A stretch of DNA of 16,062 bases, taken from Setaria digitata. Its lineage: Eukaryota > Nematoda > Chromadorea > Rhabditida > Setariidae. Within the stretch, counting starts at the first letter, position 1, and the number at the start of each line of letters is the position of its first letter. Shown in pieces: positions 8,947 to 16,062 of this stretch. A program made the position numbers and the translations under genes. Under the pieces are notes generated by a model that had not been told where the DNA came from, searched no databases, and saw nothing but the letters and a program-made list of their open reading frames with translations. The stretch is taken from contig RCAB01000841.1 in the NCBI GenBank assembly GCA_003640385.1, forward strand, positions 1-16,062. The letters run 5' to 3'.

Positions 8947-9148
8947 ATTTACTTTGAAGCGGGAGATAGGCGAATGGTTGAATTGGCTTTGCCGCTATCG
9001 TCTAACTTGAACTTTACTTTTGCATATTTCTACGAAATATGTTTTAGCTGATCCCGCAGCGGTCTCTTCAGTCATTAGTTTCTTGAAGCTCTCTGCTCAT
9101 TCAAAGGAAACTTTTATTCAGTCTGTCATGCGCAGTAAGCTGTGATGA
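8947..9148 (+). other. Coding-like fragment, frame change or terminal exon
   Basis: GC rises here. One frame is open from 8947 to TGA 9049 and includes ATG 8974 (MVELALPLSSNLNF). A second frame, open from 9011, has clear coding character from an acceptor-like TTTTAG (ends 9047) to two successive TGA stops at 9143 and 9146. That part encodes ADPAAVSSVISFLKLSAHSK and onward. Either 9048-9145 is a terminal exon whose upstream partner I cannot identify, or a frameshift near 9010 broke a single reading frame. No AATAAA follows on the plus strand within 250 bp. I recognise no family. Confidence 0.25.
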
Positions 9149-9386
9149 TCAAACGTATTAATATTTGTTCAACCTGTGGGAAAAGAAAAGATCCAGATGA
9201 TTGAGCCGGATCAATAAGAAGTTAATGTTAGTTTATTTTCCATTTGCTTTATTGATTTGATCAGTTTCTCTGTAGATCGAATGCATTCTCATTACTCCGC
9301 TGATTTTTGAGTACAGAGGAAGATTTTCCTTTGTTGTGCGCGTTAAAACTAATTAAATGAAATCACTCATTGATCTTGATGCAAAG
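9149..9386. other. Intergenic or 3' untranslated sequence
   Basis: I see no gene here. On the minus strand AATAAA occurs at 9253-9248, about 134 nt beyond the stop of the minus-strand candidate at 9387. That is a plausible polyadenylation signal for it, although the hexamer is common in AT-rich DNA. Confidence 0.4.
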
Positions 9387-9699
9387 TCAGATCTGTTCGT
9401 ACCGTGTGACTAGCAAATCTAAGCTGAACGGTTTCACACCCTAACATTTGGGATGCAATTTTAGTCCTACAATTCCTCTATCCTCTTTAGAGTAATACAG
9501 TCGGTGTGCCACAAATCAATTAGCTGCAGCGATGTTCCAATGAAAAGAGCAGTTATAGTGGTCGGAAGATATGCTGTCTTCATTACCTGTCGGAATATTC
9601 TAGAGGTGAAGAAAATGACTCCATTTGATTGTCTCGAGCAAATTTGAGAAAGCACAAAGCATTAGATTGAAGGTATGCTAGAAATCTTATCTCACGCAT
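9387..9699 (-). CDS. Candidate two-exon gene, unknown small protein
   Basis: ATG at 9699 follows an in-frame TGA and opens 37 codons plus two bases to the donor CAG|GTAATG (exon 9699-9587). The frame would stop inside the donor, as expected at a true exon end. An acceptor CCGTTCAG (ending 9424) leads to exon 9423-9387 in matching phase and a TGA, for about 50 residues. The N-terminal part (MREIRFLAYLQSNALCFLKF) would be an amphipathic helix, and the end is LDLLVTRYEQI. The intron is 163 nt and an AATAAA lies downstream. Against it, a second frame over the same DNA (9655-9467, GTG start) is also open and equally protein-like. No family is recognised. Confidence 0.28.
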
Positions 9700-9823
9700 T
9701 CAGTTAAATATATTATGATATAGTCGAACATTTTTATTTTCGGATAACTCCCAAAAAAATTATTTCAGGATAGAATTTGATTGTAAGCGAAAGTATTTTG
9801 CATTTTGCACGAAGCGCACAATG

Positions 9824-9839
9824 TTCGAACTAGTTCGAA
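9824..9839. promoter_or_regulatory. 16-bp perfect palindrome TTCGAACTAGTTCGAA
   Basis: The sixteen bases read identically on both strands and contain two TTCGAA half-palindromes. It lies between the minus-strand candidate start (9699) and the TATA-like boxes on the plus strand, where a dimeric factor could act in either direction. Function is inferred only. Confidence 0.4.
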
Positions 9840-9860
9840 AATCCCAAATACTACGGGCAC

Positions 9861-9892
9861 TATAAATGCAGAATGAAGTTGTATCATATAAA
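9861..9892 (+). promoter_or_regulatory. TATA-like motifs, possible plus-strand promoter
   Basis: TATAAA occurs at 9861-9866, in a GC-richer context (GGGCACTATAAATGCAG), and again at 9887-9892, within 55 bp of the palindrome. A start site would fall near 9890-9920. The motif is common at this base composition and no plus-strand gene is proven downstream. Confidence 0.2.
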
Positions 9893-9915
9893 ACAGAGAA
9901 CAACACCGCGGACTG

Positions 9916-9936
9916 AAAAAAAAAAAAAAAAAAAAA
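9916..9936 (+). repeat. Homopolymer run of 21 A
   Basis: Uninterrupted A21 directly after a GC-containing segment (ACACCGCGGACTG). Confidence 0.95.
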
Positions 9937-9979
9937 GAGATCGAGGAACAGTCAAATGGTTGCAGTATTAAATTGTTCA

Positions 9980-10080
9980 GTGTCTACTGTGACTTATTTC
10001 TTCTACTTTTTGTTTCCTTTGTGCATGTATTTCCCGACATTATTGTGGTGAGAAAATGAAGGAGAAAAGGTAAAAATGAA
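9980..10080 (+). repeat. Degenerate outlying copy of the array sub-repeat
   Basis: The order of a pyrimidine-rich lead (TTTGTTTCCTTTGTGCATG), a core (TTATTGTGGTGAGAAAATGA) and a purine-rich follow-on matches the sub-repeat core of the array at 11848-14560. A further stretch at 10295-10360 resembles 14340-14400. The match was judged by eye and is weak. Confidence 0.35.
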
Positions 10081-10293
10081 CAAGATTTTTAAAAAATGCA
10101 AAAATTATGAAAAGAAAATGAAAAAAAAATGGAGGAAAAAAAAAAGAAAAAAGGAAAATAACAGAAGAGAAAATAATAAAAAAAAAAGATAGAAAAATAA
10201 TAAAAAAAAAGAAAAAGAAAACCTAAATGAAGGAAGAAAACAGTATTAAAAAAAAGAAAAAAAAAAAAAAAAGAAAAAGAAAACTCAGGTTAA
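10059..10293 (+). repeat. Long polypurine tract
   Basis: About 235 bp are almost entirely A and G, with A/AAG/GAAA words and only scattered pyrimidines. Such tracts can form triplex (H-DNA) structures and slip during replication. It resembles the purine-rich halves of the array sub-repeats downstream. Confidence 0.8.
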
Positions 10294-11304
10294 GCGACAT
10301 TATTTTCCAGTATGTATTGAGCTGCATTTGCCTTTCTATCGTTTCTTCTTATTTTGTGCATATTAATTCCTAATTTTTCTTGGAGTATTGTATGTTCGTG
10401 GCATGAAGACAGGAATCAGCGCTAATATTTGGCTGAACCTCTTCTCATTGCTTAATAATGAACTGAGACAATATTTAACTAATCAAAAAAAAAAAACGAT
10501 AATGTCATTAAAGACGTACGTACCATTAAGGTTTTTCATATTGTTTTCTCTGTGAAAAGGATCTTTGGAAATATTTGACATCATTGGAAAATATTTGAGG
10601 ATTTGTGGAGCGTACACGATTTTGTCTGTTAACTGCCAACTAATTGTAGATGTCGATGACAAACTGATTTTTTGCTGTTTCAGTGATGATGCATTTGGAA
10701 CATTCAGTTTTACTTAGAGACAATAGTTTTTTGCCTATTTTCTATAGGTGTCGTGAAAATAGGGATTGGAACTGAATACTAATATTAAAAATGGAGAAAC
10801 AGTTGTTAAGCTTATTGATTCAGTTGATATAAAAATGCTCGTGAAATCTGTTTGACCTCAGAAGCGATTGTTTTCCAGAGACATCAATTTTCCTACTTCC
10901 TATAGAACTTGCATTTTATGGAGTGGTTTCATTATTACTGTTGTAGTGTTGCTTGACATCTAACTCCTGTCTTCTGTGGTTGTATTTTCCGTATCTGAAG
11001 ATGTCCTATAATATTATAAGGGCATATGTCCTCATTTCTTTAAACGTATAATTAATTATGACGAAAAATTTTTTTGAATGTTGGTTACAAACGTTAAGGA
11101 TTAAATTGGCCGTATTTGATAGTTCTTTCGATGAAGGAGGTTTTTTTTTTTCCTATAAGGTTTTGAGAATTTAAGACAAGAAAGTGAAAGAATTTAAATG
11201 ACTTTAGAAATATTTTAAGTGAAAAAGGGAGAGAAATGAGGAATTGCAACGATATTCTTGTTAGATTAGTTGGATCATTTAGTTGACTAGTTGCAGCGTG
11301 GTGA
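10294..11304. other. Stretch without a supported gene
   Basis: A plus-strand frame 10367-10555 is open for 62 codons with ATG at 10403 (MKTGISANIWLNLFSLLNNE), but it runs through an A10 tract and has no splice or promoter support. Nothing else stands out. Confidence 0.45.
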
Positions 11305-11837
11305 TCTGAACCTTTAGGAAAATATCATTGTTTGGAACAGGTGCAGGAAGAGGGCCTCATTGCGAGTGTACGAATATACTATAAGTACTATTGCACTCAG
11401 CATCAACTCATTCAAAAGTGTCGCATTTGTTTTTTCAAATTAACTATTTCGGGATGTAATTTGATATGTCGTATGATGACTTCGAGTAAGATACTGCGTT
11501 GTGGACCTAAACAAGAAGAAAGTCANAGGAAGAGGGCCTCATTGCGAGTGTACGAATATACTATAAGTACTATTGCACTTAGCATCAACTCATTCAAAAG
11601 TGTCGCATTTGTTTTTTCAAATTAACTATTTCGGGATGTAATTTGATATGTCGTATGATGACTTCGAGTAAGATACTGCGTTGTGGACCTAAACAAGAAG
11701 AAAGTCAAACATTGGTTAAGCAATTGCAGCATTTAGAGGAAGTTTTTGTGAACGAAAAGAAAGAACAGATACAATGGAAATGGTTTTTTTTTTCTTCTAT
11801 GATTAAAGAAGATTGCAAAGAAAAAAGAAGACGATGA
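11305..11837 (+). CDS. Open frame split by assembly duplication, unknown protein
   Basis: The frame opens after TGA at 11302-11304 and is clear to the N at 11526. Positions 11345-11525 and 11527-11707 are the same 181 bases, so the duplicate should be collapsed. Continuing from 11708 in the same frame reaches TGA at 11835-11837, for 116 codons in all. That is longer than any other frame in the window. An acceptor-like GGAACAG ends at 11340. The first ATG is at 11473 (copy 1) or 11655 (copy 2), leaving about 60 residues. The C-terminal half is charged and helix-prone (LVKQLQHLEEVFVNEKKEQI) and ends in a basic tail (CKEKRRR). The tail lies in purine-rich DNA, which inflates Lys/Glu/Arg content. 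Copy 2 carries TAG where copy 1 has CAG. No family is recognised. Confidence 0.25.
11345..11707 (+). repeat. 181-bp direct duplication around a single N
   Basis: Copy 1 is 11345-11525, the N is 11526 and copy 2 is 11527-11707. By eye they differ only at 11398 (C) versus 11580 (T). An overlap this exact, joined by one N, points to two unmerged contig ends, probably from different haplotypes. Confidence 0.85.
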
Positions 11838-12076
11838 AGAAGAATTCTAGAAATAGAAAAGAAAAAAAAGAAAAAACGCCAGGGGAAGTAATGTTTTCCT
11901 TGATAACTTTTATGCTGTTATATTTCATTTCAAATTTTAAGTTCTACCATTTTCATCCTTGTGAGTGAAGGAATTTTTGGCAGTATTGTGACGTTAGAAG
12001 ATTGAATATGGAATGTAAGAAAGTTGAAAAGGAATGGAAAGCGGGAGAAGAGGAAAAGATTTTCCTTTTTTTTGGG

Positions 12077-12340
12077 AATAAGCTAGATTCATAGTAGTTA
12101 GTTATGTGACGATTTGAATTTGTTCTAATTTAGTTATCGTAATGTAAGATGGAATTGATGAATTTGATTTATTTTGCAATCTAATCTATCCAACATTCCT
12201 TCTGCTGCTAATAAGCTAGATGCATAGTAGTTATGTGACGATTTGAATTTGTTTCCTAATTTACTTATGACTTTTGATTATTGTAATGTATGAGGAAATT
12301 GGAGATACGTAAGAAAAATTCAAAGAAGGACACTAGAAAT
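12077..12340 (+). repeat. Internal duplication of 133-bp period inside unit 1
   Basis: The segment starting AATAAGCTAGATTCATAGTAG at 12077 recurs, diverged, at 12210 and is followed in both places by ATGTGACGATTTGAATTTG. The first copy continues into sequence otherwise found only in unit 3 (CCAACATTCCTTCTGCTGC, near 12190). The second continues into sequence otherwise found only in unit 2 (GAAAAATTCAAAGAAGGA, near 12313). Confidence 0.75.
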
Positions 12341-12691
12341 GAATGAAATTTATAGTAACTGTTTCCTTTTTTCAAAATTAACCTTCTTTCTCGTGTTGAT
12401 TGTATTCCGTTTTATTGAGTATTCTAGCTGTTATTGTTTTAATATAATGAGACAGTGCGATAAGTGAGAAAAACGAACAAGTGAAAGAAAAATGAAAAAG
12501 AAGATAGAGAAAAAAGAAAAGAACACTTAAAAAATGAAGGCAAAAAAAGAGGAGAACTGTTAAGAAGAAGATTAGATGATGTTTCTTCCGTTTCTTTACA
12601 TTACTGTATTTATTTATCAATTTATTTTTCAATTGTTTCCTTTATTTCTGCTGTGTCTGGTGTTGTTGTGATGAGAAAGTGAGATAAGTGG

Positions 12692-12859
12692 ATATGTTAA
12701 AAAGGGAAATTATGATAAACGTATTTTAAAAAAGAGACGAAGTATAAAGTCGTAGTGGGAGGGATAAATAGGAAGNATATGTTAAAAAGGGAAATTATGA
12801 TAAACTATTTTAAAAAAGAGACGAAGTATAAAGTCGTAGTGGGAGGGATAAATAGGAAG
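12692..12859 (+). repeat. 84-bp direct duplication around a single N
   Basis: Copy 1 (12692-12775) and copy 2 (12777-12859) flank the N at 12776 and are identical except for one extra G in copy 1 (AAACGTATTTT versus AAACTATTTT). The case matches the other N joins, so this is an unmerged contig overlap. The 62-codon plus-strand frame across it contains the N and is an artefact. Confidence 0.85.
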
Positions 12860-12940
12860 GGTGAAATGTTTATTGTGAGTGTTGTTAGTACTTTATTTCA
12901 CTGCAAATTGGAACGAAAGGTAATAAGGAAAAGGGACTGC

Positions 12941-13807
12941 TAGAAATATTAAAAAAGAGCTGCAGAAAGCAAAGTTTTTTTTTTCTTTTTTCGAGTTGTA
13001 TTTCTTTTTAAGTTCTATCCCTTTCATCTCTTCAGTGATGGAATTTTTGGCAGTGTTGTAATGAGAAGGTTGGATATGGAATGCTATCAGTAAGAAAGTT
13101 GAAAAGGGTGCAGAAGCGGAAGAGGAAAAGATCTCCCTTTTTTCGGGGATGAGATAGTAGCTTGTGAGAGGATTTGAATTTATTCTCTAATTTAGTCATT
13201 GTAATGTAAAAGAAAATTAAATTGGCGCAAGAAAAATTCAAAGAAGGAGTTAGAAATGAATCGAATTTATAGTAACTGTTTCCTCTTTTTTTCAAAATTT
13301 GACTTATCCAAACCTTCTTTTTCGTGCTGATTATTGTTTTGATGTAATGAGACAGTACGATAAGACTGGATCAAAGGAAACAAAGGAGAAATGATTAAAA
13401 AAATAGGGAAAAAAAACAATGGAAAAATGAAAGGGAAAAATGCTTGAAAAAAGGTAAAAAAGTGAAGAAAAGCAAAAAAAGAAAAAAAAATGCTTTAAAG
13501 AAGTAAAGAAAAAGTGATAGATGAAACGTTATGAAAAAGTTTGAATTATGATGGTTCCTTCTTTTCTTCCCATCAATGTATTAATCTTTGCTTTCAGTTG
13601 TTTTCTTTATATGTCTTGCTTTTGGTCTTGTTGTAATGAGAAAATGAGATAAGTGAAAATATGCGAGAAAGAAATTATGACAAGCACATTCTAAAGAAGG
13701 GAAAAAATATGAAAGAAGGTAGAAGTAGGTGAGAGGAATAATTGTAAAACCACCTATATTGTAGGCACTACGAATTAGAATTAAAAGCGATAAGGGAAAG
13801 CAACTGT
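12941..13807 (+). repeat. Tandem array unit 2
   Basis: Unit 2 is 867 bp, from TAGAAAT at 12941. Landmarks are TAAGAAAGTT at 13091, TTATTGTTTT at 13331 and GAGATAAGTG at 13646. Sub-repeat cores lie near 13051 (GTTGTAATGAGAAGG), 13331 and 13627 (TTGTTGTAATGAGAAAATGA). Compared with unit 1 it lacks about 30 bp before the second core. Open minus-strand frames (13295-13032, 13838-13581) are composition shadows. Confidence 0.75.
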
Positions 13808-14560
13808 TAGAAATAAAAAAAAGCAACACAGAAAGCAATGTTCAGTGTCTCTTTTTTCTAAGCCTTTTATTGTGTTGTATTTCATGCTTTTTAAGTTCCA
13901 CTGGTATCATCTTTGTGAGTGATGAAGTTTTTGTGGTTATGAGGAGGCTGGATATGGAGTGCTATCGTTAAGAAAGTTAAAAGATTGGGAAAGTGGGAGA
14001 AGAGGAAAACATTTCCCGTTTTTTAGGAATGAAAGTAGATACACAGTGGTTGTGAGGGGATTTGAATGTTTTCTAATTTAATTATTGTAATGTAAAAAGA
14101 AATTCATGGATTTATTTATTTTTTAATCTGATCCAACATTCCTTCTCCTGCTGATTGTATTTCCTTATTGAGTTCTGCAGGTAACTTCCGATATTGCTGT
14201 AATGTAATGTGAAAATGCAAGAAAGCTAGGAAAAATGTGGAAAGAAGATATGATGAAGAAGTTAAAGGAGAAAAAGAAAAAAAGTGAAAGAAATGGAGAA
14301 AAGCAAAAGAAAAAAAGAGAAAAGAACTGTTTAAAAAAATGATTAGATAACATTTCTTCCTCGGCATTGCAGTGCTGTATTTGTCTTCTTTTCGCATGTT
14401 TTCTCTATTTCTATTGTTTCCGGTGTTATTGCTATGAGGAAATGAGATGAGTGGAAATGTGTGAAAAAGGAATTTTAAAAAGTGCATTCAAAAAGAAGGG
14501 AAGGAAATTGCGGTGGGAATAAAAAAAAATTGCAAATTATATTGAGCTTTGTTTGTCGTC
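13808..14560 (+). repeat. Tandem array unit 3, right end approximate
   Basis: Unit 3 runs from TAGAAAT at 13808. Landmarks are TAAGAAAGTT at 13969, a diverged second core (ATATTGCTGTAATGTAATG) at 14191 and GAGATGAGTG at 14444. Recognisable similarity fades after about 14530-14560, where the array seems to end. The purine-rich block at 14220-14340 makes the minus-strand frames 14487-14116 and 14353-14165 open, and both are shadows. Confidence 0.7.
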
Positions 14561-14676
14561 ATTGGAAATTCTGGCTTAATCCCTCCTTTTTCCCCATTCT
14601 TATGTGTTATTTTACTGGAATACTCTATGCTTAATGACGCATATGCAATTAGATTGCTCACAGAAAGGCTATCCAT
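14488..14676 (-). other. Possible small ORF next to the array, doubtful
   Basis: ATG at 14676, directly after an in-frame TAA, opens 62 codons. The first 50 look protein-like (MDSLSVSNLIAYASLSIEYS), but the end runs into the array unit and becomes Phe-rich. The length is within chance and there is no recognisable domain. Confidence 0.15.
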
Positions 14677-16062
14677 TTATCCATAGAATATAATGTTATC
14701 AGAAAGGTAACATAATTTATTTCTGGTAGGAATTTTGTGACTGCAGAGAAACACATTTTTTTTTTTTGCATTTTTCACTTCTTTTTTTAACTTTTTGGTA
14801 GTATTCTTGACACATTTTCACTTCTTTACTGTTTAAAATCTAATTATACTATAAGTTTATTTTAATTATCTGGAATTCCTCTTACCATTTTTGAAAAATA
14901 AGAATTCCACTGCTGGAAAGTGCTGTTTAACTGTTATGAATTTATTCAACGGCATAGTAATTACCATATTAAAATATAAGATTTTCATGCAGCTGTAGAG
15001 AATAAAACTGATGGGTAGGGGAATTTTACGATTGTTACTTATTGCTTTATTAAATTTAGAGGTAACGGTGATGAATTTCTAGAAGACTATAATTTCGATT
15101 CAATTTCTTCTGTTATTACAAATCTGTTTTTCGGGCAGATGCATTTTAATTTTTAATTTTAGTTGATTACAATCAATGCTTTAATTTTAGTGCATTTTAC
15201 TTATTGTTCATTTCTTTTCTTCAGAAAAGAATAACTATTTTTATTTTTTTCTCAAGGATTGTAGCTTGTCATATTTTTGGATATCAGTTTTTTTCTACGC
15301 CTTTTTCTTTCCATCTTAAGTTTTTTTTTTCCTTTTTTTTTTGCATATTTTTGATTTCTTACTTTGGTTCGGTGGAGGATTTTTAACTTGTTCATGAATA
15401 TAGTAAGTCAGAGATTTGTCTACAAGTAACTAAATATGATGTATTTAAGTTCATTGAGAGCCAATTGAAGGTTAGACAGATTTCGAATCTGGATTGGATG
15501 ATTCTTATTACTGCATAGCAGTTACCTGCATAATTTTTTAAACTTTTTTTTTTTTTTTGACATGCAGTTCGCTAACGAAACGGAATACCTTTAGCATATA
15601 TTATCTACTGAATTACCGAATTGAAATGGTAATGATACCATTTAAACAGGTGGTACAAACGAGTAACTTATGAATTATGTCAATTCACTTAAGAATTCAT
15701 CAATGATCGAACTTCTTACATTTCATAGTTTAAACTTTCTGTGAACAATTTACTTTGCATTATTTCGAAAAAGCAAAAGTTGTAAAGTTTGGCTCACCGT
15801 TTACTGGATTAAAGAGTACGAAATGAAAAGAAAATGTGAAATTAAATAGGACTACGATACAGGTTGTGGTAAAGGGGAGGTGGATATGATTAGTGATAAT
15901 AATTAAGGACTTGGGGATTCAACAAGTGATTTGCTTCATCTGCTAATGATTTTATATTGAACAAACAGGGCTGGGGTGAATTGGTACGTGTGGTTAAGAA
16001 AGATATATTTATGCTAAAAACATTGTGAGTGAGGAAATTGTTATCAGGAAATAATGGAAATA
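14561..16062. other. AT-rich right end, no supported gene
   Basis: T runs (near 14757, 15320-15341 and 15547) dominate. The plus-strand frame 15204-15386 is Phe-rich and a product of these runs. A short coding-like stretch behind ATAG near 15849 (DYDTGCGKGEVDMISDNN) is too short to call. Confidence 0.5.

Larger units (their letters stand above)
11848..12940 (+). repeat. Tandem array unit 1
   Basis: Unit 1 starts at TAGAAAT (11848). Landmarks shared with units 2 and 3 are TAAGAAAGTT (12016), TTATTGTTTT (12431) and GAGATAAGTG (12681). Its apparent 1093-bp length includes an 83-84-bp assembly duplication (12692-12859) and an internal 133-bp-period duplication at 12077-12340. Without them it is about 876 bp. 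It carries three sub-repeats (near 11980, 12430 and 12661), each pyrimidine-rich, then a TTGTRATGAG-like core, then purine-rich. Phe/Ser-rich minus-strand frames here are shadows of the purine tracts. Confidence 0.75.

Noticed and set aside
10367..10555. 62-codon plus-strand frame with ATG at 10403.
   Set aside because: It runs through an A10 tract and has no splice sites or promoter. Length is within chance.
12755..12943. 62-codon plus-strand frame.
   Set aside because: It spans the N at 12776 and repeats the same peptide from the duplicated contig overlap.
12378..14487. Several minus-strand frames of 62-123 codons, very rich in Phe and Ser.
   Set aside because: Each lies opposite a purine tract of the tandem array. 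They recur because the repeat recurs.
1..16062. CRISPR arrays, prokaryotic operons, retroviral or transposase genes.
   Set aside because: There are no regularly spaced short repeats with unique spacers, no ribosome-binding-site-led gene series, and no recognisable reverse transcriptase, integrase or transposase motifs in any frame I read.

Overview
The window looks like AT-rich eukaryotic nuclear DNA, roughly 30% GC by spot counting. It has no tRNA, rRNA, operon or bacterial-type gene that I can recognise. Long A and T runs, GTAAGT-type donor sites with TTTCAG/TTTTAG-type acceptors, and very short candidate introns (60-71 nt) suggest a compact animal genome. A nematode, possibly filarial, is my best guess, but nothing in the sequence proves it. 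No protein family can be named with confidence. At this composition about 8% of codons are stops, so some 60 stop-free runs of 45 or more codons are expected by chance in six frames. Open frames of 60-90 codons are therefore weak evidence here. Several listed frames also begin at TTG or GTG rather than ATG.

Layout. 1-1144: non-coding, with an A29 run. 1145-1201: a foldback hairpin about the size of a microRNA precursor. 1254-1874: slightly GC-richer, with broken coding-like frames. 1881-2027: a dense set of inverted repeats carrying four ATGCAT palindromes. 3028-3052: a pair of T-box-like sites. 3770-4204: plus-strand candidate exon signals, including a textbook 60-nt intron. 5014-5266: assembly junctions marked by single Ns. 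5458-6156: the best candidate gene, on the minus strand, containing a 130-nt exon with coding character and splice sites at both ends. 7255-8940: strongly T/pyrimidine-rich. 8947-9900: a GC-richer island with a plus-strand coding-like fragment, a two-exon minus-strand candidate, a 16-bp palindrome and TATA-like motifs. 10059-10293: an almost pure purine tract. 11305-11837: an open frame that grows to 116 codons once an assembly duplication is collapsed. 11848 to about 14560: a tandem array.

The most distinctive structure is that array: three diverged units of about 0.87 kb, each built from three related sub-repeats of about 230-320 bp that share a core like TTGTAATGAGAAAATGAGATAAG and alternate pyrimidine-rich with purine-rich DNA. 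I found no description of it from memory and assign it no function. Unit 1 is a mosaic that carries segments otherwise specific to unit 2 and to unit 3.

The four Ns are single-base joins (5062, 5144, 11526, 12776). Each lies beside nearly identical duplicated sequence that differs by one base or one indel, so these duplications are probably unmerged contig ends rather than biology. Any gene model crossing them must be rebuilt.
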